64,000 nt of DNA from assembly GCF_019029495.1 (NCBI RefSeq), contig NZ_JAERQM010000009.1:62001-126000 (forward strand). Reading direction: 5' to 3'. This document shows, in pieces, positions 8,758-17,515 of this stretch (position 1 is its first letter; every line of letters starts with the position of its first letter). The DNA comes from Falsiroseomonas oleicola. Its GTDB lineage: Bacteria; Pseudomonadota; Alphaproteobacteria; Acetobacterales; Acetobacteraceae. The notes under the pieces were generated by a model. That model ran no database searches. It had not been told where the DNA came from and saw nothing but the letters and a program-made list of their open reading frames with translations. The translations under genes and the position numbers were made by a program.

Positions 8758-10248
8758 TCACTCCGCCTTCAGCAGGCGCTTCGACCGCGTCCAGCCCTTG
8801 GCCATGGCCCGGCAATGGCAGGCCACATGCGGCGCCACCGCCTCGCACCATTCGCGCGCCCCGGCATTCACGCCGCGCAGGCGCTCCGCGGCGGCATTCG
8901 CCTCCCGCGCCAGCTTCGCCTCATCCACGCCGAGCACGCGGCGGTCGCGCAGCCGCCATTGGCCGGCGACCATGACATCGGCGACGGCGCTGCCATCCTC
9001 GGTCCAGACCATCTGGTTCGCCGCATCGTTCAGCGGCGCCCAGTTCACATGGTCCAGGTCGAGCAGCACGAGGTCCGCATTGCGCCCCACCTCGATGGTG
9101 CCGCCCTCCAGCCCCATGAGCTTGGAGGAGCCCTGGGTCGCCAGCCGCACCGTCTCCGCCGTGCCGAGCCAGTCGTCATCCTCGGCATCCTCCCACAGGC
9201 GGGAGGCGAAGGCGGCGAGGCGCATGGCCTCGAACATGTTCTGGTTGTCGGAGGAGGAGGAGCCATCGGTGCCGATGCCCACCGTGACACCAGCAGCCAA
9301 TGCCTTGCGCACCGGCGCGATGCCGGAGGCCAGCCGCATATTGGCGCCGGGATTGTGCGAGATGCCGGCGCCGCGTTCCGCCAGCAGCGCCAGGTCGTCC
9401 TCGGTCAGCCAGACGCCATGCGCCACGCTGAACCAGGGGCCGACCAGGCCCAGCCTGTCCATATGGCCGAGCAGCGTCGCGCCGTCGTAGCGGATTTCGC
9501 CGCCCGCGGCCTGGTAGCGGCTTTCCGCGACGTGGGATTGCATCGGCAGCCCATGCTCGGCGGCAAGCTTGCGGCAGGCCTTCAGGAAATCGTCGGTGCC
9601 GTGCAGCGGGATGGTGGGCGCCACGCCGAAGCGGATGTGCCGCCCGCCATGCGACCAGCCGCGGGCGATGGCGTCCATCGCGCCCAGGGTCTGCGCCGCC
9701 GGCGCGGCGGACATCGCGGCGACCTTGCTGCGGAAGGGCTCGGGCAGGCTCTCGATCAGGCCGGGCGTTGCCTGGAAAAAGGTGAGGTCACCCAGCATCG
9801 GCGCCAGCACGGCGCGGATGCCGACGGCGGCATAGGCCTCCGCCATCGCATCCAGCCCCTCGGCGGTGGGCAGCGGGATTTCGGAGGGCAGGTCATAGAC
9901 CGCGGTGCAGCCCTTCTTCAGGTTCTCCACGGCGTTGAGCGCGGAGGACAGGTACTTGTCCTGCAGCAGCCGCCCGCCGGTGACCCAGGGCGCATGGGCC
10001 AGCAGCAGCGCCAGGTCCCATTTGTCGCCCGAGCCCTTGGCGAGGCCGCCATGGCCATGGGTATGGCCATTCACCAGGCCGGGGATGATGAGGCGGCTTT
10101 GGGCGTCATGGGTCTGCGCGGACTCCACCTGCGTACCAGGCGGCAGCAGCGCGGCGATCTTGCCGTCCTCGACCAGCACGTCCTGGTAGCTGGTGGACAG
10201 CGCATCCGGCGCCAGAACACGGGCGCCGGTCAGCAGCGTTTTGGACAT
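8758..10248 (-). CDS. Amidohydrolase/deaminase of the ATZ/TRZ (cytosine deaminase-like) family
   Basis: A 496-residue metal-dependent hydrolase or deaminase of the subgroup that includes 8-oxoguanine deaminase, SAH deaminase and triazine hydrolases. Metal-binding motifs: NGHTHGHGG near residue 60, a His in MQSHVAESRYQ, a His in AHGVWLTEDD, and the catalytic Asp in GIGTDGSSSSDNQNMFEAMR. The C-terminal composite beta-sheet (GRNADLVLLDL) is complete. The window's purine-type permease and cyclic amidases fit a heterocyclic amine substrate; this is inference. It lies 162 bases downstream of the NMT1-like binding-protein gene, separated by a hairpin and repeat copy B. Confidence 0.85.
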   Translation of the reverse strand: MSKTLLTGARVLAPDALSTSYQDVLVEDGKIAALLPPGTQVESAQTHDAQSRLIIPGLVNGHTHGHGGLAKGSGDKWDLALLLAHAPWVTGGRLLQDKYLSSALNAVENLKKGCTAVYDLPSEIPLPTAEGLDAMAEAYAAVGIRAVLAPMLGDLTFFQATPGLIESLPEPFRSKVAAMSAAPAAQTLGAMDAIARGWSHGGRHIRFGVAPTIPLHGTDDFLKACRKLAAEHGLPMQSHVAESRYQAAGGEIRYDGATLLGHMDRLGLVGPWFSVAHGVWLTEDDLALLAERGAGISHNPGANMRLASGIAPVRKALAAGVTVGIGTDGSSSSDNQNMFEAMRLAAFASRLWEDAEDDDWLGTAETVRLATQGSSKLMGLEGGTIEVGRNADLVLLDLDHVNWAPLNDAANQMVWTEDGSAVADVMVAGQWRLRDRRVLGVDEAKLAREANAAAERLRGVNAGAREWCEAVAPHVACHCRAMAKGWTRSKRLLKAE

Positions 10249-10273
10249 GCTTTCAAAGCCTCGCGTGACATGC

Positions 10274-10296
10274 GGCCGGTGCGTTTTGCACCGGCC
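10274..10296 (+). repeat. Hairpin next to repeat copy B
   Basis: A perfect 9-bp stem, GGCCGGTGC (10274-10282) with GCACCGGCC (10288-10296), and a GTTTT loop. It stands 12 bases before the copy B core. Copy A has a smaller stem, CGGTC/GACCG, 8 bases before its core on its own strand, so the two copies share a two-hairpin layout. Confidence 0.5.
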
Positions 10297-10308
10297 GAGC
10301 GGCCGACT

Positions 10309-10338
10309 GGCCGCCGCCGCTCATGCGGCGAAGCCAAG
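10309..10338 (+). repeat. Multi-hairpin intergenic repeat, copy B (30-base core)
   Basis: Matches 26 of 30 bases of the minus-strand core at 2441-2470. Its centre folds as CGCCGC-TCAT-GCGGCG. Relative to copy A, one G-C pair of the stem has become C-G, changing both sides together. It sits in the gap between the amidohydrolase start (10248) and the stop of the upstream binding-protein gene (10411), on the strand opposite to both genes. Confidence 0.55.
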
Positions 10339-10371
10339 TCGGCGGAGCCGGCGCCCGGCGCCTGAGGGCAC

Positions 10372-10413
10372 AAAAAAGACTCTGATACGGGCGGCCGAAG
10401 GCCGGCCGTATCA
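10372..10413 (-). terminator. Hairpin terminator overlapping the stop of the NMT1-like gene
   Basis: On the minus strand a 14-bp stem (10400-10413 with 10383-10396) carries one G-G mismatch and a three-base loop. Its outer arm includes the TGA stop at 10411-10413. Five bases further on is a run of six T (A6 on plus, 10372-10377). It probably causes termination or attenuation between the binding-protein gene and the downstream amidohydrolase. Confidence 0.65.
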
Positions 10414-11430
10414 AAACATCCGTTCGGACTTCGGCGGCAGGTAGCGGTCGGTGAACATGCTCTCGGCGCTCGGCGGATTGGCGACGCCCAGCGCTTCGGC
10501 ATTCACCTGCACGAGCTGCTGCGCGCGGGCCATGTCGAGATGGCCCATGCCGCCGGCACGGCTGTTCGGCGTGATGATGGAGCGGTCGCGGGTCATCGCG
10601 AAGCGGCGGGATTCCAGCGCCTCGTCGAACAGCGCCTCGCGCCGCTTCAGCGCCGCCATGCCGCCCGGCACGTCGTTCAGCAGCAGCTTCAGGCCGTCGA
10701 TCGAGGCCTTCACGAAGCGCGCCGCCACCTCCTGGTTCCGCTCCAGCCACTCGGCGCGGACAAACACGCCCGAGCCGTAGAGGTCGAGGCCATGCTCGGC
10801 ATAGGGCCAGGAGAGGATGTTGTCCTCCGGGATGCCGAGGCCGACCAGGTTGAAATGCACGGTGAAGAGGAAGCCCGTCACCGCATCCACCTGGCCGGTG
10901 CGCAGCATGGTGTCGCGCAGGTTCGCGGCCATCGAGGTCCAGCGGACGCGGGAGGCGTCGATGCCGGCGACCTTGGCGAAGGCCGGGAACAGCAGGCGCG
11001 AACCTTCGCCCTCCGGCGCGCCCAGGCTCTTGCCGGCGACATCCTGCGGCTTCTCGATGCCGCGCCCCTTCATGGTGACGATGGCGGCCGCCGTGCGGTC
11101 GAAGACCGGGTACAGCATCACCAGCCGGCTGTTCGGATTCTCCGCGTTGAACTTCACCGCGCCGGAGAAATCTGCGAAGCCGATGTCATAGGCGCCGGAG
11201 CCCACCTTCACGAGCGCATCGCCCGAGCCGAAGCCGCGATCCATGCGGACGGCGAGCTGCTCGCGCCGGAAGATGCCGCGATCCTCGGCCAGGGCCCACA
11301 TGCCGTGGTTGCCCTGAAGCGCCCAGTCCAGGGTGAAGCGGATGGCGGTCTGGGCCTGCGCGGTGCGGATGGCGGGAAGGGCGAGCGTGGTGCCGGCGGC
11401 GGCGGCCATCAGGGTACGACGGTTGAGCAT
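10411..11430 (-). CDS. NMT1/SsuA-like ABC transporter substrate-binding protein
   Basis: A 339-residue periplasmic binding protein of the SsuA/ThiY/TauA group, which binds sulfonates, pyrimidine precursors and other small organics. The start at 11430 has AGGAGG 8 bases upstream and gives a Tat-like signal peptide (MLNRRTLMAAAAGTT, cleavage near AQA). Family landmarks are FTLDWALQGNHGMWALAEDRG, the GSGDALVKVGSGAYDIGFAD pocket region, and VDAVTGFLF. No cognate permease or ATPase gene is next to it. The mRNA is followed by a strong hairpin overlapping the stop, then the amidohydrolase gene on the same strand; the two may handle the same compound. Confidence 0.85.
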   Translation of the reverse strand: MLNRRTLMAAAAGTTLALPAIRTAQAQTAIRFTLDWALQGNHGMWALAEDRGIFRREQLAVRMDRGFGSGDALVKVGSGAYDIGFADFSGAVKFNAENPNSRLVMLYPVFDRTAAAIVTMKGRGIEKPQDVAGKSLGAPEGEGSRLLFPAFAKVAGIDASRVRWTSMAANLRDTMLRTGQVDAVTGFLFTVHFNLVGLGIPEDNILSWPYAEHGLDLYGSGVFVRAEWLERNQEVAARFVKASIDGLKLLLNDVPGGMAALKRREALFDEALESRRFAMTRDRSIITPNSRAGGMGHLDMARAQQLVQVNAEALGVANPPSAESMFTDRYLPPKSERMF

Positions 11431-11561
11431 CGGGGGGTCCTCCTCGGTTGCCCGCACCATAGCCGGGAAATGTGATCTGTCACCGCCCTGACAGGGGCGG
11501 AGGGGCCGGCTGGCAACCAAAACTGCCCAATTTCCGGGCGGCCTGTCCAGTCCCTGGGCTG

Positions 11562-12458
11562 TCAGCCCGGGATGCGGCGCTGGCTGCGCTGCGCCAGGTA
11601 CAGCGTTGCCCCCACCATGATGAGGGTGCCCCAGAACAGCCCCCAGCCCGGCGCCTCGCCGAAAGCCAGCAGGCCGATCATCGCCGCGGCGGGAATCTGC
11701 ACATATTCGATGGGCGCCAGCAGCCCCACCGGCGAGCGTCGCGCGGCCCAGGAGGCGAGGAAATCGCCCATCATGGCAAAGGCCGACCCGGCCACCAGGA
11801 ACAGCAGGGCGCGTGGGGAGGGGGTCTGCCAGACGAAGGCGGAAACCGGCCCCCAGATCAGCACGGAGCAGATGGCATACCAGGCGACGACCCGGGCCGG
11901 CGGCTCGGTGGAGGACAGGTTCTTCACGGCCACCAGCACCCCGGCCCCGCAGGCGCTACCCGCGAGCGCCGCCAGGGTTCCGGCCGTGGAGGCCGAATCC
12001 AGGCTTATCCCCGGGCCCACCACCACCAGCACGCCGGCGAATCCCATCGCCGCGGCGATGGCCCGGTCCCAGCCCACCTTCTCGCCCAGCAGCAGAAAGG
12101 CCAGCGGCAGCGCCCAGAGCGGCTTGGCATGCAGGATCGCCACCGCATCGGCCAGCGGCAGCCAGAGCAGCGCGAACATGGAAAGCAGGAAACTGGCCGA
12201 GCCTGTGGCGCAGCGCGCCAGATGGGCGCCGGGCCGGCGGGTGGCGAGGGCCGGCAGGCCAAGGCGCAGCATCCAGGGCAGCATGACCAGGGTGGTGAAG
12301 ACACCGCGTGCGAAGGGCACCAGCGGCACCGGAAGGCCATCCTGCATCGCGGCGCGGAAGCAGGCATTCATCCCGGCGAAGAACAGGCAGCAGCCCAGCA
12401 TCAGCCCCATGCCGGCCAGCAGGCGGCGTCCCTCCGGGGATGGGGACACCGCCCGCAT
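11562..12458 (-). CDS. EamA/DMT-family membrane transporter
   Basis: A 298-residue inner-membrane protein with about ten hydrophobic helices arranged as two EamA repeats, the usual drug/metabolite transporter layout. Conserved pieces include FARGVFTTLVMLPW in the first half, LPLADAVAILHAKPLWALPLAFLLLGE before the midpoint, and APIEYVQIPAAAMIGLLAFGE in the second half. The substrate cannot be predicted; family members export amino acids or other metabolites. Its ATG at 12458 follows the stop of the small upstream gene by three bases (TAA TCC ATG), so the two are almost certainly translated together. Confidence 0.87.
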   Translation of the reverse strand: MRAVSPSPEGRRLLAGMGLMLGCCLFFAGMNACFRAAMQDGLPVPLVPFARGVFTTLVMLPWMLRLGLPALATRRPGAHLARCATGSASFLLSMFALLWLPLADAVAILHAKPLWALPLAFLLLGEKVGWDRAIAAAMGFAGVLVVVGPGISLDSASTAGTLAALAGSACGAGVLVAVKNLSSTEPPARVVAWYAICSVLIWGPVSAFVWQTPSPRALLFLVAGSAFAMMGDFLASWAARRSPVGLLAPIEYVQIPAAAMIGLLAFGEAPGWGLFWGTLIMVGATLYLAQRSQRRIPG

Positions 12459-12461
12459 GGA

Positions 12462-12653
12462 TTATCGGCGTTCCGGCGCCAGCTCCGCCTCCAGCTCCTT
12501 GATCCTGGCGATCAGGGTGGTCCGCAGAGCGGGGGAGTTGTGGGGCTTGATGCCGGCCAGCGTTTCCTTCAGCTCCGCCAGCAGGCGGCGCTTTTCCTGG
12601 GGCGAGCGGCGGATCGGGCGATTGTCGGAGAACTGCCCCTCATGCGAGCGCAT
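12462..12653 (-). CDS. Small charged hypothetical protein, 63 aa
   Basis: No family recognised. The 63-residue product (start MRSHEGQFSDNRPIRR) is very basic in its first half and ends in a likely amphipathic helix with Leu, Lys and Glu alternating (ARIKELEAELAPERR). I use the ATG at 12653, which has GGGAAGG about 9 bases upstream; a GTG at 12737 in the same frame would add 28 low-complexity residues and lacks a ribosome site. The stop is three bases from the EamA transporter start, suggesting a coupled pair. Confidence 0.6.
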   Translation of the reverse strand: MRSHEGQFSDNRPIRRSPQEKRRLLAELKETLAGIKPHNSPALRTTLIARIKELEAELAPERR

Positions 12654-12746
12654 CGGCGTGACCTTCCCGGGCTGTTGTTGCGCCACGGGGTTAGGGGCAG
12701 GGACGCCGGGCGTCAACGCGGGCAATGGGCCGCCCACGGCGTTGGC

Positions 12747-12803
12747 ATCTGCCCATGCCCGGGGCAGATTGCGCCTGCCCGACGCCGGCCGCTTGTCCGG
12801 ACA
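12747..12803. promoter_or_regulatory. Dyad symmetries upstream of the Liv operon
   Basis: Two dyads lie between the divergent small gene (12653) and livK (12887): an 8-bp inverted repeat ATCTGCCC/GGGCAGAT (12747-12754, 12762-12769) and a perfect 10-base palindrome TGTCCGGACA (12794-12803). The palindrome resembles GntR/FadR-type half-sites (TTGTC/GACAA). No regulator gene is nearby. Operator function is inferred from position only. Confidence 0.35.
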
Positions 12804-12886
12804 GCTTGCCCAAAAACCCCGCTCGGCGCAGATAGCGTCCCAGCGCGGTCACCGCGCGACAGGGACGAGCAAGGGAACCGACAAAG

Positions 12887-14101
12887 ATGCCCAACGCATT
12901 CCAGCCTTCCCGCCGCGCCGTATTGCTGGGGGCCGCCGGCGCCCTGGCGGCGCCCGCCATGCTGCGCGCGCAGCCCGCCGCCATCAAGCTCGGCATCCTC
13001 CAGCCCGTCACCGGCGCGCTGGCGCAGGACGGCGAATATGGCCGCCTCGGCGCCGAGCTGGCGACTGCCGAGATCAACGCCACGGGCGGCATCAAGGCCC
13101 TCGGCGGCGCGCAGATCCAGATGGTCTTCGGCGATGCCCGCTCCTCGCCCGAGGGCGGCACGGCCGAGGTCGAGCGCATGCAGGCGGAGGGTGTGGTGGC
13201 CGTGGTCGGCGGCTTCGCCAGCCCGATCTGCCTCGCCTCCTCCCAGGCCGCGTCGCGCTACGACCTTCCTTACGTGGCGGATGTCGGCGTCTCGGATGCC
13301 ATCGTCACGCGCGGGTTGAAGAACACCTTCCGCTTCTCCCCGGGCTTCGGCAGCATCACCGCCGCAGCGCTCGACAACCTCGCCAAGCTGAACGACGCCG
13401 CGGGCAAGCCGGCCAAGACCGTGGTCGTGGTGCATGAGGACGGGCTGTTCGGCTCGGGCATGGCGCGGCTGATGGGCACGGAGCTGCCGAAGCGCGGCTT
13501 CGAGGTGCTGGAGACGATCAGCCACCCGACGCCTGCGCGCGACATGTCCAACATCGCGCTGCGCATCCGCAGCCTGAACCCGGACCTGATCATCCCGTCC
13601 AGCTACTACGCCGAATTCGTGCTGCTGAGCCGCACGCTTCAGCAGCGCCGCATCCGGCCGAAGGGCATCTACTGCGTGCTGAACGGCGCGGCGTCCAACT
13701 ACCGCTTCGTGCGGGAATTCCCGGATGCGGCGAACCTGGTGATGGACGTGAACCACTGGGCCGATCCGCGCAAGCCGAAGACGGCGGAGCTGCGCCGCAC
13801 GGTGGAGGCGCAGAACCGCTTCTGGCTGTACAACACGCCGATGAACTATTCGGCCGTGATGCTGGTGGCCGATGCGCTGGAACGCGCCGGTGCCGCCGAC
13901 CGCGCCAAGGTGATCGACGCGCTGGCCGCGACCGATGGCAAGTTCGACCGCCACATCATGCCCTATGGCCCGACGCGCTTCGTCAACGGCCAGAACCAGG
14001 CGGGGCAGGCGGTGAACACGCAGATCCAGGGCAACGACATCAAGGTGATCTTCCCGACCGACTTCGCCGACGCGCAGCCCGTCTTCCCCTGGCCGGCCTG
14101 A
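12887..14101 (+). CDS. Branched-chain amino acid-type ABC transporter substrate-binding protein
   Basis: A 404-residue periplasmic binding protein of the LivK/LivJ type-I fold. The N-terminus carries a Tat-like signal peptide (SRRAVLLGAAGALAAPAMLRAQ). The mature protein begins IKLGILQPVTGALAQDGEYG, and the ligand region VVAVVGGFASPICLASSQAA and hinge VVVVHEDGLFGSGMARLM are typical. It is first in an operon that continues with permeases, ATPases and catabolic genes, so the ligand is probably the compound those enzymes degrade rather than leucine. A G/C-rich hairpin separates it from livH. The ATG at 12887 follows AAGGGA. Confidence 0.9.
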   Translation: MPNAFQPSRRAVLLGAAGALAAPAMLRAQPAAIKLGILQPVTGALAQDGEYGRLGAELATAEINATGGIKALGGAQIQMVFGDARSSPEGGTAEVERMQAEGVVAVVGGFASPICLASSQAASRYDLPYVADVGVSDAIVTRGLKNTFRFSPGFGSITAAALDNLAKLNDAAGKPAKTVVVVHEDGLFGSGMARLMGTELPKRGFEVLETISHPTPARDMSNIALRIRSLNPDLIIPSSYYAEFVLLSRTLQQRRIRPKGIYCVLNGAASNYRFVREFPDAANLVMDVNHWADPRKPKTAELRRTVEAQNRFWLYNTPMNYSAVMLVADALERAGAADRAKVIDALAATDGKFDRHIMPYGPTRFVNGQNQAGQAVNTQIQGNDIKVIFPTDFADAQPVFPWPA

Positions 14102-14139
14102 GGTTTTTGATGACCCTCAGACGTCGGGCGTCGGCCGTT

Positions 14140-14165
14140 CGGCGCGCCTGGAACTAGGCGCGCCG
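14140..14165 (+). promoter_or_regulatory. Intercistronic hairpin abutting the livH start
   Basis: A perfect 10-bp stem (CGGCGCGCCT, 14140-14149, with AGGCGCGCCG, 14156-14165) with a GGAACT loop ends one base before the ATG at 14167. It would protect the 3' end of livK mRNA, and if livH starts at 14167 it would bury its ribosome site. No T run follows, so read-through is expected. Confidence 0.6.
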
Positions 14166-14166
14166 C

Positions 14167-15045
14167 ATGCGGTCCTTTCCACCTGAGATCGTGATGGAGG
14201 CCGTGGCGAACGGCCTCCTCACCGGGGCTGTCTACGGCCTCGTCGCGCTCGGCCTCACGCTGGTCTATGGCGTGCTGCATATCATCAACTTCGCGCATGG
14301 CGCCTTGCTGACGCTGGCGATGTATGCGGCCTGGGTGGCCTGGGCCGCCTTCGGGCTGGACCCCTACGTGGCCATCCTGCCGCTGGTGCCGATCTTCTTC
14401 GCGCTGGGCTATGGCGTGCAGCGGCTGGTCATCGGCCCGGCGAGCGGTGGCAATGACCAGAACATCCTGCTGGTGACGCTGGGCCTGTCCATCGTGCTGG
14501 AGAACGCCATGCTGGCGATCTTCCGCTCTGACACGCTGTCGGTGCAGGTGGACTACGCGATGGAGGTGATCGAGGCCGGACCCATGCTGCTGTCCTTCCC
14601 ACGCGTGGTCGGCTTCGGCGTGGCCTTCGTGGTGGCCGCCGTGTTGTTCGTGCTGCTGCGGATGACGGATACCGGGCGGGCGATTCGCGCGGTGGCCAAG
14701 GAACGCACCGGGGCGGCGCTGGTCGGCATCGATGTCGGCCATGTCTATGCCGTGACCTTCGGCATCGGCACCGCCTGCCTGGCAGTGGCCGCCTGCCTGC
14801 TGCTGCCGTCCTTCTATGTGAATCCGCGCGTGGGCAATGCCTTCGTGCTGGTGGCCTTCACCATCGTGGTGCTGGGCGGCATGGGCAGCGTCCCCGGCGC
14901 GCTGCTGGGCGGGCTGGCGATCGGCGTGGTGGAGAGCCTTTCGGGCCTGTATCTCGGCGACAGCCTCGGGCAGCTCGGCATCTTCGTGATCTTCATCCTG
15001 GTGCTGCTGTTCAAGCCGACCGGTCTGTTCGGGGCCAAGGCATGA
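14167..15045 (+). CDS. livH: Branched-chain amino acid-type ABC transporter permease LivH
   Basis: A 292-residue inner-membrane permease with about eight helices. The N-terminal segment GAVYGLVALGLTLVYGVLHI followed by INFAHGALLTL is diagnostic of LivH, and GGMGSVPGALLGGLAIGVVE near the C-terminus is the loop that contacts the ATPases. An in-frame ATG at 14191 (MEAVANGLL) also matches the usual family start and lies outside the hairpin at 14140-14165, so initiation there is quite possible. The stop overlaps the livM start (ATGA). The gene symbol names the family; the substrate need not be a branched-chain amino acid. Confidence 0.9.
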   Translation: MRSFPPEIVMEAVANGLLTGAVYGLVALGLTLVYGVLHIINFAHGALLTLAMYAAWVAWAAFGLDPYVAILPLVPIFFALGYGVQRLVIGPASGGNDQNILLVTLGLSIVLENAMLAIFRSDTLSVQVDYAMEVIEAGPMLLSFPRVVGFGVAFVVAAVLFVLLRMTDTGRAIRAVAKERTGAALVGIDVGHVYAVTFGIGTACLAVAACLLLPSFYVNPRVGNAFVLVAFTIVVLGGMGSVPGALLGGLAIGVVESLSGLYLGDSLGQLGIFVIFILVLLFKPTGLFGAKA

Positions 15046-16061
15046 CCGCGAAGGATGTCTGGCCGATCCTGCTGTTCGGCGCGGTGGCGGCGCTGTTGCC
15101 GGTCTTCGTCACCGCCGGTACGCTGATGAATTTTGCGATCTTCACGCTGATCCTTTGCCTTGCGGCGCAGGGGTGGAACATCCTCGGTGGGTTCGGCGGA
15201 CAGTATTCCTTCGGACATGCGGCCTTCTTCGGCACGGGCGCCTATGTCACGGCGGTGCTGCAGGTGCGCTACGGCGTGAACCCGTACGTCACCTTCCTGG
15301 CCGGCATCGCGCTCGCCGCGCTGGTGGGTTGGTTGATCGGTTTTCTGTCGTTTCGCTCTGGCTTGCGCGGCAGCTATTTCGCGCTCGTCACCCTGGCCTT
15401 CGCCGAGGTCTTCCGGGTGCTGTCCAACGCCGTCGAATTCACCGGCGGCGCGGCTGGTTTGCTGATTCCGCTGGACCAGCGGGCGGCCAATTTCCAGTTC
15501 GAATCGCGCGGCTGGTTCTATCTGGTGGTGCTGGCGCTGGTCGTCCTGGCGCTGCTGATGACTCGTGCGCTGGAACGCTCCCGCCTTGGTGCGCAGTTGG
15601 TCGCGGTGCGGGAGAATGAGGAGGCGGCGCGGGCCGTGGGCGTCGATGCGCTGCGGGTGAAGCTCTCCGCCATCACCTTGTCGGCGGCGATGACCGGCGC
15701 GGCGGGCGGGCTCTACGCGCAGTATTTCCTCTATCTCGACAGCACCATCGCCTATGGTGCCTGGATCAGCGTGGAAGCGCTGCTGGCGCCGATCATCGGT
15801 GGCGCGGGCACCGTCTTCGGGCCGGTGATCGGCGCGGTCATCCTGCACACGCTGGCGGAGGCGACGCGCATGATGGTCGGCCGCATCCCCGGCATCGACC
15901 TGGTGATCTACGGCATCCTGCTGATCCTGGTGGTGCGCTTCCCGCCCCGGCATTTTGCCAGTTTCCTGTGGCGACAGTTTCGTTCGTACGATCCTGATCT
16001 TCAAATCGTCTTCATTCTGCGGATCAGGCGGCGGCGCAGCGCACAGCGAGAACGGCGATGA
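15042..16061 (+). CDS. livM: Branched-chain amino acid-type ABC transporter permease LivM
   Basis: A 339-residue second permease. Recognisable segments are AAQGWNILGGFGGQYSFGHAA, the LRGSYFALVTLAFAEVFRVL region, and VRENEEAARAVGVDALRVKL, followed by EALLAPIIGGAGTVFGPVIG at the ATPase coupling loop. The last 30 or so residues (RQFRSYDPDLQ onward, ending RRRRSAQRERR) are very basic and do not look like the family, so the C-terminal tail is probably variable. It overlaps livH by 4 bases and livG by 4 bases, which fits tightly coupled translation. Confidence 0.9.
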   Translation: MTAKDVWPILLFGAVAALLPVFVTAGTLMNFAIFTLILCLAAQGWNILGGFGGQYSFGHAAFFGTGAYVTAVLQVRYGVNPYVTFLAGIALAALVGWLIGFLSFRSGLRGSYFALVTLAFAEVFRVLSNAVEFTGGAAGLLIPLDQRAANFQFESRGWFYLVVLALVVLALLMTRALERSRLGAQLVAVRENEEAARAVGVDALRVKLSAITLSAAMTGAAGGLYAQYFLYLDSTIAYGAWISVEALLAPIIGGAGTVFGPVIGAVILHTLAEATRMMVGRIPGIDLVIYGILLILVVRFPPRHFASFLWRQFRSYDPDLQIVFILRIRRRRSAQRERR

Positions 16062-16796
16062 GCTTCCTTGAGGTTCGCAACGTCTCGATGCGTTTCGGCG
16101 GGTTGATGGCTGTGTCGGATGCGAGTTTCGACGTGGCCGAGGGCAGCATCACCGGGCTCATCGGGCCGAATGGCGCCGGCAAGACCACGCTGTTTGCCAT
16201 CGTCTCCGGCTTCCAGAAGCCGACCAGCGGCCAGGTGGTCTGGCGCGGCGCGGAGATCACCGCGCGGCCGCCGCATCTGCTGGCCGCCGAGGGACTGTCC
16301 CGCACCTTCCAGATCGTGCAGCCCTTCGCCGGCCTCTCGGTGCGCGAAAACATCGCGGTCGGCGCCTTCCTGCGCCACAAGCGCCGCGCCGATGCGATCG
16401 CGCTGGCCGAACAGGTGGCGGAACAGGTCGGGCTGACGGCGGAACTCGACAAGCCCGCCGCCGCGCTCACCGTCTCCGGCCGCAAGCGCGTGGAACTGGG
16501 CAAGGCGCTGGCCACGCAGCCGAAACTGCTGCTGCTGGATGAGGTGCTGGCTGGGCTCAACCCCAGCGAGGTGCGGGATATCGTGCCGGTGGTCCGTGCC
16601 ATCCGCGATTCCGGCGTGACGGTGCTGATGATCGAGCACGTCATGCAGGCCGTGATGAACCTGTGTGAATCCGTGCATGTGCTGGCCCAGGGACGCATCA
16701 TCGCCAGCGGCACGCCGGCCGAGGTCGTCGCCACGCCGGCCGTGGTCGAGGCCTATCTCGGCCATGGCGCCGCCAGCCGTCTGTCAGGGGGCACGC

Positions 16797-16804
<8 letters not shown>
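16058..16804 (+). CDS. livG: Branched-chain amino acid-type ABC transporter ATP-binding protein LivG
   Basis: A 248-residue cytoplasmic ATPase. Walker A is GPNGAGKTTL near residue 36, the LivG-specific stretch LSRTFQIVQPFAGLSVREN follows, and Walker B is LLLLDEVLAGLNPSEV. The signature motif is degenerate: VSGRKRVELGKALA replaces the usual LSGGQ...; this is partly shared by relatives in which the second G is variable, but it is notable. The H-loop His is in IEHVMQAVM. It overlaps livM by 4 and livF by 8 bases. Confidence 0.9.
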
Positions 16805-17498
<694 letters not shown>

Positions 17499-17515
17499 GG
17501 GAAGGAAAAAACGCC

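Noticed and set aside
14141-14163. Two GGCGCGCC octamers flanking 8 bases, which look like rare restriction sites from cloning.
   Set aside because: They are the two arms of a hairpin in a natural intergenic gap, and the flanks are normal genomic sequence.
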